Shown: positions 6,807 to 15,445, numbered from the stretch's first letter. The stretch is DNA of 42,432 nt from Enterovirga rhinocerotis (GCF_004363955.1 NZ_SNZR01000020.1:1-42432), one strand, 5' to 3'. Numbers and translations: made by a program. Notes: generated from the letters alone by a model not told the origin.

Positions 6807-8618
6807 TCAGGTAGCGGCGCGATCGAGCAGGCGCCGAAATGCATCGACCGAGATTTCGCCGACCGATCGGAGGGCAGCGATCTCGCGCCTGTCGCGCGGA
6901 TCGACGAAGACGAGCGTCGGGGGGCCGATCACCTCGAAGTGGCGCATGAGAGCGCTCGTCGCTTCTTCGGTCCTGGTGACGTCGGCCAGCACCAGCCGAA
7001 CCGACCGCAGGCCTTCGCGCACCGTCGGTTCGGCGAAGACCTCGCGCTCCATCGTCTTGCAGGCCGAACACCAGTCTGCGGAGAAGGCGAGGAGGACGGG
7101 CCTCGTGTCCCCGGGCGCGGCGTTCAGCGCCGCGTCGAGTTCGGGCAAGCTGCGGATCGTGGTCGCCGGCATCGCAGTGCCGCCGAAAGGTTCGGTGCGA
7201 CCGACCAAGGCGAGCGGCCTGAGCGGGTCATCCGCACCACCTGCGGCGCCGATGAGGAGGGCCGCCCCATAGAGCGCGGCGAGAAGACCCGCGGTTTTTC
7301 TCAGCCGCGGCCCCGATCCGTCCGACGAAGTGAGTGGATCGAACGCGCCCGTGAAGACAGCCGCGCCGATCAGCAGGGCGGCCCAGAGTGCCATCGTCAC
7401 GGCGGCCGGCACGACCCGACCGAGCAGGACGACGGCGATGGCCAGGAAGACGACGCCGAACAGGCGGTTGGCCATGAGCAGCCAGATGCCGGAGCGTGGC
7501 AGGACACGAGTGCCGAACGTGCCCACGGCCACGAGCGGCAAGCCCATCCCAAGGCCGAGGAAGAACAGGGCGAAGGCTCCGCGAAAGAGGTCGCCAGTCT
7601 GCGCCACGTAAAGAAGGGCAGCCGCCAAGGGTGGCGTGACGCAGGGGCCGACGATCAGAGCGGACGTGAACCCGAGAGCAGCCGCGCCCGCGAACGCGCC
7701 GGATCGTCGCCCGGGTCCGCTCGACAATGCGTCCGTCAGAGCCGACGGCAGGCGGAGATCGAACAGGCCGAAGCTCGCAAGGGCGAGCGCGACGAAGACG
7801 GCGGCCATCGCCCCGATCGCGGCGGGAGCCTGAAGCACCATCTGCAGGTTCTGGCCCGACCAGGCAGCGGCGACGCCCAATGTTCCGTATGCTACCGCCA
7901 TGGCCAGGACGTAGGTCGAAGACAGCGCGAAGCCGCGCCCCGCGCTCAGCCGGCCCGACGAGCGGGATAGAAGGCCCACGAGGATCGGGACCATCGGTAG
8001 GACGCAGGGTGTGAAGGCCAGGAGAAGTCCGAAGCCGAAGAAGGCCATCGCGACCGCGAGCATGTTTCCCGACAGGCCGAAAGCCACCTTCGGCTCCGAC
8101 GCCGCAACCGCTGTATTAGGGTTCCATGACGTGATCGCCGAGCCGCTTCGGCCGCCGGGCGTCGCGCCATGGGTGACGGCAAGGCTGGCGAGATCGACGG
8201 TCGCGATACGCGGCGGGTAGCAGATGCCCCGCTCCGAGCAGCCCTGGAACCTCACCGTCAGGGTCGCAGCGCCTGCCAGATCCGCCGCGCCGATCGTTGC
8301 GACGACGTCGCGGTGATAGACCTCGGTCGGGCCGAAATTCGGATCGTCCTTGGTCTGTCCCTCCGGAAGAGCGGCGGCGATCGGTCCTCCGGCGCCGCTG
8401 ATCGCGATCTGCTCCCGGTAGAGATAGTTCCCGGGCGTGATCGACCATGTGAGCCGCAAGGTGCCGTCCGCGTCCCGTTGCGCCGACAGCGTGAACTCGG
8501 GCTTCGCGGGACCGACCTCGGCAGACATCGCGCAGTCGAGCGCGAGGCCCAGGGCCGTGATCGAGCTGAAGACCAGGATGGTCAGGTAGCGGAGGAAGGA
8601 CATCGCAATCGTCGCCAT
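6807..8618 (-). CDS. dsbD: Thiol:disulfide interchange protein DsbD
   Basis: With the start at the ATG at 8618, the protein is 603 residues, the usual DsbD length. An internal ATG at 8603 is the alternative start. An N-terminal signal segment is followed by the periplasmic alpha domain with the redox pair in CSERGIC (Cys127, Cys133). The membrane domain (about residues 185-460, eight helices) carries TPCVLPM (Cys205) and GPCVTPP (Cys326). The C-terminal thioredoxin-like gamma domain has WCSACK (Cys517, Cys520). All six redox cysteines are present. The family carries electrons from cytoplasmic thioredoxin to periplasmic proteins. It heads an operon with a DsbA-like protein and an L,D-transpeptidase, and diverges from a two-component system across a PmrA-type box. 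Confidence 0.95.
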   Translation of the reverse strand: MATIAMSFLRYLTILVFSSITALGLALDCAMSAEVGPAKPEFTLSAQRDADGTLRLTWSITPGNYLYREQIAISGAGGPIAAALPEGQTKDDPNFGPTEVYHRDVVATIGAADLAGAATLTVRFQGCSERGICYPPRIATVDLASLAVTHGATPGGRSGSAITSWNPNTAVAASEPKVAFGLSGNMLAVAMAFFGFGLLLAFTPCVLPMVPILVGLLSRSSGRLSAGRGFALSSTYVLAMAVAYGTLGVAAAWSGQNLQMVLQAPAAIGAMAAVFVALALASFGLFDLRLPSALTDALSSGPGRRSGAFAGAAALGFTSALIVGPCVTPPLAAALLYVAQTGDLFRGAFALFFLGLGMGLPLVAVGTFGTRVLPRSGIWLLMANRLFGVVFLAIAVVLLGRVVPAAVTMALWAALLIGAAVFTGAFDPLTSSDGSGPRLRKTAGLLAALYGAALLIGAAGGADDPLRPLALVGRTEPFGGTAMPATTIRSLPELDAALNAAPGDTRPVLLAFSADWCSACKTMEREVFAEPTVREGLRSVRLVLADVTRTEEATSALMRHFEVIGPPTLVFVDPRDRREIAALRSVGEISVDAFRRLLDRAAT

Positions 8619-8642
8619 GGCGATCGCCACCCTCGCGCTCCA

Positions 8643-8661
8643 CCTTAAGCCAGGCTTAAGG
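8643..8661. promoter_or_regulatory. PmrA/QseB-type response-regulator box
   Basis: The 75-base gap between dsbD and the response-regulator gene contains CCTTAAGCC-A-GGCTTAAGG, a perfect inverted repeat around one base. Read as a direct repeat it is CTTAAG-N5-CTTAAG, which fits the known PmrA-box form ((C/T)TTAA(G/T)-N5-(C/T)TTAA(G/T)) bound by OmpR-family regulators such as PmrA and QseB. It lies 33 bases before the regulator's start and 25 bases before dsbD, well placed to control both. Binding by the adjacent regulator is an inference. Confidence 0.75.
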
Positions 8662-8693
8662 CAGTGATCCGAGCGGTGTCGCCGGAGGTTTCG

Positions 8694-9356
8694 ATGCGCA
8701 TCCTTGTGGTGGAGGACGACCCCATTCTCGCCGACGGCTTGCGGGCTGGGCTTGCCCTGAAGGGGAGCGCGACCGACGTCGTCGCGACCTGCGAGGATGC
8801 CGAAGCGGCGCTGTCGACCACGCGTTACGCGGCCGTCGTGCTGGATATCATGCTTCCGGACGGCAGCGGGGTGGATCTCCTGCGCCGTCTGCGGCGAAAG
8901 CGCGACACGACCCCCGTCCTGCTCCTGACCGCCCGTGATGCGATCGAAGACAAGGTCGGGGGGCTCGACGCAGGTGCGGACGATTACCTGGCCAAACCCT
9001 TTGACCTGGACGAGCTTGCGGCCCGTCTCCGCGCCATCACCCGACGCGAGAGCGGGCGAGCCGAGTCCCAGTTCGAGCACGGCAACATCACGCTCCACCC
9101 GGTCGATCTCAGCGTCACCGTCGAGGGCCATGCCGTGACCCTGTCCCGACGGGAGTTCGCACTCCTCTCCGCCTTGATGGAACGGCCGAGCCAAGTCCGT
9201 TCGCGGGCCGAGCTGGAGGACGTACTCTATGGCTGGCAGGAAGAGGTGGAGAGCAATGCGCTAGAGGTCCACATCCACCACCTCCGCAACAAGATCGGCA
9301 GAGACGCCATCGAGACCTTGCGCGGCCTCGGCTACCGGATGAGGGCCGTGCGATGA
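8694..9356 (+). CDS. OmpR-family response regulator
   Basis: This 220-residue protein starts at the ATG at 8694, five bases after GGAGG (8684-8688); an upstream in-frame ATG at 8664 lies next to the palindrome and is less likely. The receiver domain shows the acidic pair Asp8/Asp9 (VVEDD), phospho-acceptor Asp51 (VVLDIMLPDG) and the conserved lysine in LAKPF. The C-terminal winged helix (about 125-218) has SRREFALL and the recognition region EVHIHHLRNKIG. It resembles the PmrA/QseB/TctD subgroup, consistent with the CTTAAG box just upstream. Its end overlaps the sensor kinase start by four bases. I infer it controls the divergent dsbD operon and its own operon. Confidence 0.93.
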   Translation: MRILVVEDDPILADGLRAGLALKGSATDVVATCEDAEAALSTTRYAAVVLDIMLPDGSGVDLLRRLRRKRDTTPVLLLTARDAIEDKVGGLDAGADDYLAKPFDLDELAARLRAITRRESGRAESQFEHGNITLHPVDLSVTVEGHAVTLSRREFALLSALMERPSQVRSRAELEDVLYGWQEEVESNALEVHIHHLRNKIGRDAIETLRGLGYRMRAVR

Positions 9357-10666
9357 GATCGCTCAAGCTCAGGCTGTTCGCGGCTCTTCTTCTGGCCACA
9401 AGCTTCGTCTGGCTGGCGGCCGTCGCCTGGATTTACGTCAGCAGCCGCCGCGAACTCGAACATGTCCTCGACACCCGGCTCCAGGAGGCTGCCCGAATGG
9501 TTGCGTCGCTGGCTTCGGGACTGGATCGCACGGCGGCGGCAGGAAGCGAGGGAACGCTGCCACCGCTCGGCAGCTACGAGCGGCAGCTGTCGTGTCAGAT
9601 CTGGTCGCTCGACGGGCGGATGATCGCGCGTTCGAGCGGAGCGCCTGCCGCTCAGCTCTCCCAGGACGCGCCCGGCTTTTCCGATCGCCAGATCGATGGC
9701 GAGCGGTGGCGCGTGTTCACGGTCGAGGACGGCAGCCGAGGCGTCCGCGTCATGGTCGGCGACCGGGTCGGATTGCGTGAACGTCTGGTGAGCGACCTCA
9801 TCAAGGGCCTGATGTGGCCCGCCCTCCTGATCGCCCCGCTGCTGGGGGGCGCCATCTGGGCCTGTCTGGGACAGGGGCTGCGGCCGTTGAGACGCATGGC
9901 CCGCGATCTCGCGTCGCGGAATGCGGAGGACATGAGCCCCGTGTCGCTCGCGCGCGCCCCGGCCGAGGTTCGGCCGTTGGCCGATGCCCTCAATACGCTG
10001 TTCCGCAGGGTCGAGGCCGCACGCCGGCACGAGCGCGAGGTCACGGCTTTCGCAGCGCACGAATTGCGAACGCCTCTGTCGGGCCTCAAGACGCAGGCGC
10101 AAGTTGCGCTCGCAACGGAGGACCCTCAGGTGGTTCGGGGGGCTCTTCAGCAGATCGTGGCGGCGGTCGATCGGACCGCGCGTCTCGTACGACAATTGCT
10201 GACGATCGCGCGGCTCGATGCCGACCCGGAGCAGGCACCTCGCACCCCCGTGGCGGTCGGACCGCTTCTTGCCGAGATCGTCGCAGACATTCCGAAATCC
10301 GATCACGTCCGGGTGACGATCGAGCCGAGTGCGCGGGACCTCGTCCTCGATACCAATGCCGAGTGCCTGCAACTCGCACTCCGCAATCTGCATGAAAATG
10401 CGGCCCAGCACACAATCGGGGGGAATATCGTATGGCGGGCCACTGCGGATGGCCTGCTCGTGGAGGACGAGGGTCGAGGAATTCCGCCGGACGAGATCGA
10501 TAAGGTGGGTACCCGATTCTTTCGGGGACGCCACAGAAGCCACGCGGGAAGCGGGCTCGGATTGGCGATCGTCAAAATCGCCCTGTCCAAGGTCGGAGCG
10601 CAACTCCTGATAGGAAATCGACTGGATCGGACAGGGGTTCGATCATATGTCATGTTTCGAAAATGA
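9353..10666 (+). CDS. Two-component sensor histidine kinase
   Basis: This 437-residue membrane kinase is coupled to the response-regulator gene (ATGA overlap). Transmembrane helices lie at about 9-29 and 151-171 and flank a periplasmic sensor domain of about 120 residues that includes one cysteine (SCQIWS). A HAMP-like linker leads to the HisKA helix with FAAHELRTPLSG (His236). The ATPase domain has an N box (LRNLHENAAQH) and G boxes EDEGRGIPP and GSGLGLAIVK. The periplasmic domain is the short type found in QseC/PmrB-like sensors. The signal is unknown; given the neighbours, cell-envelope or thiol stress or metal ions are reasonable guesses. Confidence 0.93.
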   Translation: MRSLKLRLFAALLLATSFVWLAAVAWIYVSSRRELEHVLDTRLQEAARMVASLASGLDRTAAAGSEGTLPPLGSYERQLSCQIWSLDGRMIARSSGAPAAQLSQDAPGFSDRQIDGERWRVFTVEDGSRGVRVMVGDRVGLRERLVSDLIKGLMWPALLIAPLLGGAIWACLGQGLRPLRRMARDLASRNAEDMSPVSLARAPAEVRPLADALNTLFRRVEAARRHEREVTAFAAHELRTPLSGLKTQAQVALATEDPQVVRGALQQIVAAVDRTARLVRQLLTIARLDADPEQAPRTPVAVGPLLAEIVADIPKSDHVRVTIEPSARDLVLDTNAECLQLALRNLHENAAQHTIGGNIVWRATADGLLVEDEGRGIPPDEIDKVGTRFFRGRHRSHAGSGLGLAIVKIALSKVGAQLLIGNRLDRTGVRSYVMFRK

Positions 10667-10682
10667 TCGATAGTCGGGGTCG

Positions 10683-10947
10683 CTGGTTGCAGCCTTCGAG
10701 AAGGTTCGTCACCGTCACCTTGCCGGCGAGACGCTCCTGGGCATTGCGCGTGCAACCGGCGTGGCCCGGGGAACAGTGCGCAAATGCGCTCACGCCGAGA
10801 CGTTCCCGAACGTGCCGTCCGCGGATCGGAGATGAGCCGACTCGATCCGTGCCTGCCTCATGTCTAGAGGCGCATGGCAGATGTGATAACGCGACGGCGC
10901 TCTGGCGCGAGGTGCGCGAGCATGGTTTTGAGGACAGCCACCGGTAG
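10683..10947 (+). pseudogene. Remnant of a transposase (ISL3/IS21-type helix-turn-helix region)
   Basis: In one frame from about 10684, residues such as AFEKVRHRHLAGETLLGIAR and GVARGTVRK give the N-terminal helix-turn-helix of an ISL3- or IS21-like transposase. After a stop near 10833, a second frame gives CDNATALWREVREHGFEDSHR, which fits the next part of the same protein family (NATALWREL..GF.GSYR). It ends at the TAG at 10945-10947, where the molybdopterin-oxidoreductase fragment begins. At least one frameshift and truncation at both ends make it dead. The exact IS family is uncertain. Confidence 0.55.
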
Positions 10948-11512
10948 GTCCATTCGCGTCCGCGATCCGGGTCGCCTGGGCGAGCCATGCCCGGGCGGGA
11001 TTGTGCCCACACAAGACGATCGCCTGGGCCTGGTCGTAATCCGGGACGCTGATGCCGTGCCCGAAGGTGTAGGCGTGCGCGTAGTCCTTGTGCCAGCCGC
11101 AGACCTCGACGGCATAGATGATGTTGGGCTGCCGAAGCAGCGCACGAAGCGCTCGACCCATTCCGAACTGTCGACCATCGGCGTGCCGCTCGGGGTCGTG
11201 ACCGCGAAGGCGACGGCCCCGGATTCCCGGCGAACGCCGCCCAGGCGAGAGGCGACCTCGCCGAAGGCTTCGTCCCAGGGGATCTCGACCCAGCCCGGAT
11301 CGCCCTCCCCCTTGGGCTTGGTCCGGCGCAGCGGAACCGTGTGGGGGCGCGGACTGTGGACGAGTTCCGGCGCGGCCCGCCCCTTGGCGCAGAGCGCGCC
11401 GCCGATCGGATGGCCGGGCAGCGGCTCAACGCTGGTCATGCGGCCGTTCTCGACGACCGAGACCGAGCCGCAGCGTGACCGGCAAAGGGTGCAGTAGATC
11501 CGACGCGCCGTC
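10948..11512 (-). pseudogene. N-terminal fragment of a molybdopterin oxidoreductase
   Basis: On the minus strand, from about 11512, the frame reads a [4Fe-4S]-binding segment YCTLCRSRCGSVSVVENGRM. It continues with PIGGALCAKGRA and a conserved WVEIPWDEAFGEVASRLG, all typical of the start of the DMSO-reductase/formate-dehydrogenase superfamily. Near 11140 the frame shifts; the continuation in another frame reads IIYAVEVCGWHKDYAHAYTFG and AQAIVLCGHNPARAWLAQATRI. The protein then stops matching at about 10950. Only about 185 of the usual 700 or more residues are left, and the frame is broken, so it is non-functional. Confidence 0.75.
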
Positions 11513-11514
11513 GA

Positions 11515-11775
11515 GGCGGACGACGTGCGGCTCTATCCTGGAGGCGGACCGAGCCTACCACCGCGTCCTCCTGGCGGCGGCCGGGAACACGGTTCTGACG
11601 GACACCGTAATGGGGTGCGCGATACGATGCGTCGACACGGCATCCGCTCGCGCGCGGGCCAGCTGCGCCAGATCGAATCGATTCCGGAGCATTACGAGAT
11701 CGTCGATCTAGCCGAAGCGGGTCAGGCGGACAGGCTCGAGGCCTGCTGCGATGGCATATCCAATCCTGGGAACCC
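11515..11775 (+). pseudogene. Fragment of a GntR/FadR-type regulator (FCD domain)
   Basis: Two frames together resemble the C-terminal ligand-binding FCD domain of GntR-family regulators: first EADRAYHRVLLAAAGNTVLTD, then, after a frame change near 11600, [20 protein letters not shown] and [11 protein letters not shown]. The DNA-binding N-terminal part is absent and the end is degenerate. Its left edge abuts the molybdopterin-oxidoreductase fragment and the phosphoketolase gene starts about 200 bases further on. It is non-functional and may be the remains of a local regulator. Confidence 0.6.
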
Positions 11776-11981
11776 ATCTTCGTCGACGCGCTGACCCAGA
11801 CCGGGACCCAGCTCCCCCGAGCTTGAGCAGGCGGAGCGGGCTCGCACCGATCGCCGTACAAACTTGCAAGCCCCCGACTCAGGCAGGCAAATTCCGCGCG
11901 CGCCCATCGGGTCTGGCCGTGAGCGCCTGTTTCTGCGATCCGACGGATTCTGAGAGTCAGCCTATTCGGAGCGATCATGCG

Positions 11982-14339
11982 ATGAGCGACATCGATACGA
12001 CGCAAATCGACCTCATGCACCGCTACTGGCGCGCGGCGAATTACGTGTCCGTCGGTCAGATCTATTTGATGGACAATCCGCTTCTGCGCGAGCCGCTCGA
12101 GCCGGAACACGTCAAGCCGCGGCTGCTCGGGCATTGGGGGACGACGCCGGGCCTGAATTTCGTCTACGTCCACCTCAACCGCATCATCAGGGACCGCGAC
12201 TGCGCCGTCCTCTATGTCTGCGGGCCCGGGCATGGCGGCCCGGCCATGGTCGCCAACACCTATCTGGAGGGGACCTATTCTGAGATCTATCCGGCGATCC
12301 CGCAGAACGAGGACGGGCTGCGCCGGCTCTTCAAGCAATTCTCCTTCCCGGGCGGGGTCCCGAGCCATGTCGCGCCGGAGACGCCCGGCTCGATCCATGA
12401 AGGCGGAGAGCTCGGCTACGCGCTCGCCCACGCCTACGGCGCCGCCTTCGACAATCCCGACCTCGTGGTGACCTGCGTCGTCGGCGACGGCGAGGCCGAG
12501 ACGGGGCCACTGGCGGCGGCCTGGCACTCGAACAAGTTCCTGAACCCGGCCGTCGACGGCGCGGTGCTGCCGATCCTTCACCTCAACGGCTACAAGATCG
12601 CCAACCCGACCCTGCTCGCCCGGATGGGTGACGGGGAGTTGCGCAGCCTCTTCGTCGGCTACGGCTACGAGCCGTTCTTCGTCGAAGGCCACGAGCCCGC
12701 CACCATGCACCGGGCGATGGCGGACACGCTCGATGCGGTCTTCGACCGGATCCGGGCGATCCAGGCCGAGGCGCGGGCCGGCGCCACGCCAAGCGGCCGC
12801 CCGCGCTGGCCGATGATCGTTCTACGGAGCCCCAAGGGCTGGACCGGCCCGAAGGAGGTCGACGGCAAGAAGGTCGAGGATTTCTGGCGCTCCCACCAGG
12901 TGCCGGTTTCGAACGCGCGGGGCGACGCGGCGCACCGCAAGATCCTCGAGCACTGGATGCGGAGCTACGGCCCGGAGGAGCTGTTCGACGCCGAGGGCCG
13001 GCTCCTACCCGAGATCGCTGCGCTGGCCCCGTCGGGCGAGCGGCGCATGGGCGCCCTCCCCCAGGCCAATGGCGGCCTGCTGAAGCAAGACCTCATCCTG
13101 CCGGATTGGCGGAGCCTCGCCGTCGAGGTGGCGCGTCCGGGCGAGACCGTGGCGGAATCCACTCGCGTCATGGGCGCCTATCTGCGGGACGTCCTCCGCC
13201 TCAACGCCGAGGCCCGCAACTTCCGCCTGATGGGGCCGGACGAGACCGCCTCCAACCGCCTCGATGCCGTCTTCGAGACGACGGACCGTGTGTGGATGGA
13301 ACGGATCGAACCCTATGACGTGCATCTCGCGCGCGAGGGGCGGGTGATGGAGGTGCTCTCCGAGCATCTCTGCCAGGGCTGGCTTGAAGGCTATCTTCTT
13401 ACCGGCCGGCACGGGCTGTTCTCCTGCTACGAGGCCTTCATCCACATCGTCGATTCGATGGTGAACCAGCACGCGAAATGGCTGAAGGTCTCGGCGGAAC
13501 TGCCCTGGCGAAAGCCCGTCGCCTCGCTGAACTACCTCCTCACCTCCCATGTCTGGCGGCAGGACCATAACGGCTTCAGTCATCAGGATCCCGGCTTCGC
13601 CGATTTCGTCGCCAACAAGAAGGCGGAGACCGTCAGGCTCTATTTCCCGCCGGACGCGAACACGCTCCTCTGGGTGACGGAGCATTGCCTCGGCACCTTC
13701 AACCGCATCAACGTGATCACGGCCGGCAAGCAGCCCCAGGCGCAATGGCTCAGCGCCGCGGAAGCCGAGGCGCATTGCCGGGCGGGAGCGGGCATCTGGC
13801 GCTGGGCCTCATCGGACGAGGGTGAGCCCGACGTGGTGATGGCCTGCGCGGGCGACGTGCCGACCCTGGAGACGCTCGCGGCCGTCGACATCCTGCGGAC
13901 GGCGCTGCCGGATCTCGCCATCCGCGTCGTGAACGTCGTCGACCTGATGACGCTGCAATCGCGCAGCGAGCATCCCCATGGCTTCACGGACGAGGAATTC
14001 GACGCGCTGTTCACGCGGGACCGGCCCGTGATCTTCGCCTATCACGGCTATCCCTATCTCATTCACCGCCTGACCTACCGGCGCGCCAATCACGCAAACC
14101 TCCACGTCCACGGCTTCCGGGAAGAGGGCACCACCACGACGCCCTTCGACATGACGGTGATGAACGGGATCGACCGCTACCATCTCGCGCAGGCTGCGCT
14201 TCGGCGCCTGCCGGAGCTGGGCGAGCGCGGAGCTCGCCTCATCGGCGAGCTCGACGCCAGGCTCGCCGCGCATGCGGACTATATCCGCGAGCACGGCGAG
14301 GACATGCCGGAGATCCGGGACTGGCGCTGGCCGGCCTGA
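11982..14339 (+). CDS. xfp: Phosphoketolase
   Basis: Starting at the ATG at 11982, this 785-residue protein has the normal length for xylulose-5-phosphate/fructose-6-phosphate phosphoketolase. Recognisable parts are the N-terminal [15 protein letters not shown], the GPGHGGPAM loop (about 81-89) and [20 protein letters not shown] (128-147). The thiamine-diphosphate motif GDGEAETGP is at 168-176. The enzyme splits xylulose-5-P or fructose-6-P with phosphate to acetyl phosphate plus glyceraldehyde-3-P or erythrose-4-P. No acetate kinase or phosphotransacetylase gene is adjacent, so acetyl phosphate must be handled by enzymes encoded elsewhere. It looks fully intact although broken gene fragments lie upstream; the region 11776-11981 before it should hold its promoter. 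Confidence 0.96.
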   Translation: MSDIDTTQIDLMHRYWRAANYVSVGQIYLMDNPLLREPLEPEHVKPRLLGHWGTTPGLNFVYVHLNRIIRDRDCAVLYVCGPGHGGPAMVANTYLEGTYSEIYPAIPQNEDGLRRLFKQFSFPGGVPSHVAPETPGSIHEGGELGYALAHAYGAAFDNPDLVVTCVVGDGEAETGPLAAAWHSNKFLNPAVDGAVLPILHLNGYKIANPTLLARMGDGELRSLFVGYGYEPFFVEGHEPATMHRAMADTLDAVFDRIRAIQAEARAGATPSGRPRWPMIVLRSPKGWTGPKEVDGKKVEDFWRSHQVPVSNARGDAAHRKILEHWMRSYGPEELFDAEGRLLPEIAALAPSGERRMGALPQANGGLLKQDLILPDWRSLAVEVARPGETVAESTRVMGAYLRDVLRLNAEARNFRLMGPDETASNRLDAVFETTDRVWMERIEPYDVHLAREGRVMEVLSEHLCQGWLEGYLLTGRHGLFSCYEAFIHIVDSMVNQHAKWLKVSAELPWRKPVASLNYLLTSHVWRQDHNGFSHQDPGFADFVANKKAETVRLYFPPDANTLLWVTEHCLGTFNRINVITAGKQPQAQWLSAAEAEAHCRAGAGIWRWASSDEGEPDVVMACAGDVPTLETLAAVDILRTALPDLAIRVVNVVDLMTLQSRSEHPHGFTDEEFDALFTRDRPVIFAYHGYPYLIHRLTYRRANHANLHVHGFREEGTTTTPFDMTVMNGIDRYHLAQAALRRLPELGERGARLIGELDARLAAHADYIREHGEDMPEIRDWRWPA

Positions 14340-14372
14340 TGCGGCCCGAGGGCAGCTTCGCCGGCGGGCGGC

Positions 14373-14432
14373 CGCAATCAGGCCGTGAAAGGCACACAGG
14401 TGGTCCGGATCGAGGCGCCGCCCAAGCCCTGA
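14373..14432 (+). pseudogene. Last 19 codons of a second methyltransferase gene
   Basis: In frame with a TGA at 14430-14432, this reads RNQAVKGTQVVRIEAPPKP. The end of the intact methyltransferase at 4583 is RRYEAMTGTRAVRIEAPPEP. The last ten codons lie within the 225-bp repeat, while the preceding codons are related but clearly more diverged. It is therefore the tail of a different allele or paralogue, not a simple copy. The rest of the gene is missing; phosphoketolase ends 33 bases upstream. Confidence 0.75.
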
Positions 14433-14626
14433 GGTTCGGTCTCATCCGTCGGTGGTGGTGACGGCCTGAGCGCTGCCTGTCGCGCTGTCCGGCCTTGCCA
14501 TGAGGAGGATGCGGTTCGCATCGACGATGCGGGCCTCGACGCTCTCGCCTTTGCGGAATTGCGCCTGGAACCAGTGCGCGATGGTGCTGTTGCGGCCGAC
14601 GACCCTGACGGCCCCGGTCCGGTTCG
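14402..14626. repeat. 225-bp direct repeat, right copy
   Basis: This is the partner of 4553-4777, with six mismatches and no gaps. Here the repeat runs uninterrupted into the complete GIY-YIG gene on its right side, whereas the left side keeps only a methyltransferase tail. The two copies thus have complementary truncations. Confidence 0.95.
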
Positions 14627-15386
14627 CCGTCCGGTCGATCCGCGAGACGACCGGTGCTGTCCCGTCCGAGAAGGCGATCTCGATCGGCTCGCCGTCCTGA
14701 CCCAAGAGCCGACTCGCTTCGACCCCGGGATTGATCAGGCCCTGGCGGTAATAGGCCTCTCCGAGGAGGATCGAGAAGCTCGGCGCATTCGCCGTCTGGG
14801 CATTGCGGATCTGATGATGGCTCATCGGACGGCCGTCCGCATCGCGGAACACCACGTCGCCATCCTCCCACGCGAAGCGGTTCGCGGGGCCGAGCGCTTC
14901 TTCCGCCTCCTCGCGTTCGACCTCCTCCGAGACCGGCTGCCCCTTCTCGCGCCCGTTCCAGGCGGGATCGAAGGCGGCGATGAGCGCATCCTCGAGCCCG
15001 GCTGCGAGGTTGAGGTCGAACAGGCCGTAGCGCAGATGCGAGATCGGATTGAAGACGAAGATCCGGATCTCCTGCCTCGCCGCGAGCGCAGCCTTGATCT
15101 TGCCATTGCAGCGCCAGTTCGTGCGCTGTTGGCGGCCGGGATGGCAATAACCGGTGAAGCGCTGGCGGATCGTGCGGGCGGTCTTGCCGATATAGAGCAC
15201 CTCCTCGTCCCGCACGAAGGCGTAGAGGGCATTTCTCTCGTCGAGACGCAGGTCGTTCGTCTCGGCATGGGCGCCGTCGAGGCTGTAGGTGAGGCTGTTC
15301 GTCTCAGAAGCCCAGCCTGCCACATCGACGAATCCGAGGGCGAGAAGGGTCTCGGCGGTCGGTCGATCCGCCTTGGTGTCGGTCAT
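14442..15386 (-). CDS. GIY-YIG nuclease family protein
   Basis: This 314-residue protein has a GIY-YIG-type domain at about residues 45-105. The pattern ALYAFV...EVLYIGKTARTIRQRF gives the two short strands and the catalytic arginine region. A cysteine/histidine-bearing stretch (GYCHPGRQQRTNWRCNG) follows, and a conserved glutamate may sit in LEDALIAAF. The C-terminal half, from about 175, is not recognised. GIY-YIG domains are found in homing nucleases, UvrC, restriction enzymes and mobile-element nucleases. Next to a beta-class methyltransferase (its ancestral convergent neighbour) it could be a cognate nuclease, but this is an inference. The start is the ATG at 15386, and the gene diverges from the XRE gene across 163 bases. 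Confidence 0.85.
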   Translation of the reverse strand: MTDTKADRPTAETLLALGFVDVAGWASETNSLTYSLDGAHAETNDLRLDERNALYAFVRDEEVLYIGKTARTIRQRFTGYCHPGRQQRTNWRCNGKIKAALAARQEIRIFVFNPISHLRYGLFDLNLAAGLEDALIAAFDPAWNGREKGQPVSEEVEREEAEEALGPANRFAWEDGDVVFRDADGRPMSHHQIRNAQTANAPSFSILLGEAYYRQGLINPGVEASRLLGQDGEPIEIAFSDGTAPVVSRIDRTANRTGAVRVVGRNSTIAHWFQAQFRKGESVEARIVDANRILLMARPDSATGSAQAVTTTDG

Positions 15387-15445
15387 GGTTGTGAGTGCTC
15401 CGTGTTCGGGAGGGGCACACAGCCATGGTTCGCGACATTAATCCA

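Larger units (their letters stand above)
4778..14372. other. 9.6-kb segment bracketed by direct repeats
   Basis: This segment separates two partial copies of a methyltransferase/GIY-YIG junction. The left end cuts an EamA transporter gene. The right end lies just after the phosphoketolase gene, where a diverged methyltransferase tail begins (14373). Content: a broken EamA transporter, L,D-transpeptidase, DsbA-like protein, DsbD, a two-component system, three gene fragments and phosphoketolase. No integrase or intact transposase is inside. A crossover between the 225-bp repeats would remove 9,849 bases and restore one intact junction. Whether it arrived by such recombination or by another route is an inference. 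Confidence 0.6.

Noticed and set aside
6744-7970. 408-codon open frame on the plus strand
   Set aside because: It is antisense to dsbD, which has all its domain motifs. The frame is rich in Arg/Gly/Asp with no family features, typical of the mirror frame in GC-rich DNA.
5492-8618. ScsABCD copper-tolerance operon
   Set aside because: The DsbD and DsbA-like genes recall ScsB and ScsC. However, the DsbD alpha domain is of normal short length and no ScsA or ScsD is present; an L,D-transpeptidase takes their place.
11436-12710. 424-codon minus-strand frame
   Set aside because: It is antisense to the phosphoketolase start and to the GntR and molybdopterin fragments; no recognisable domain.
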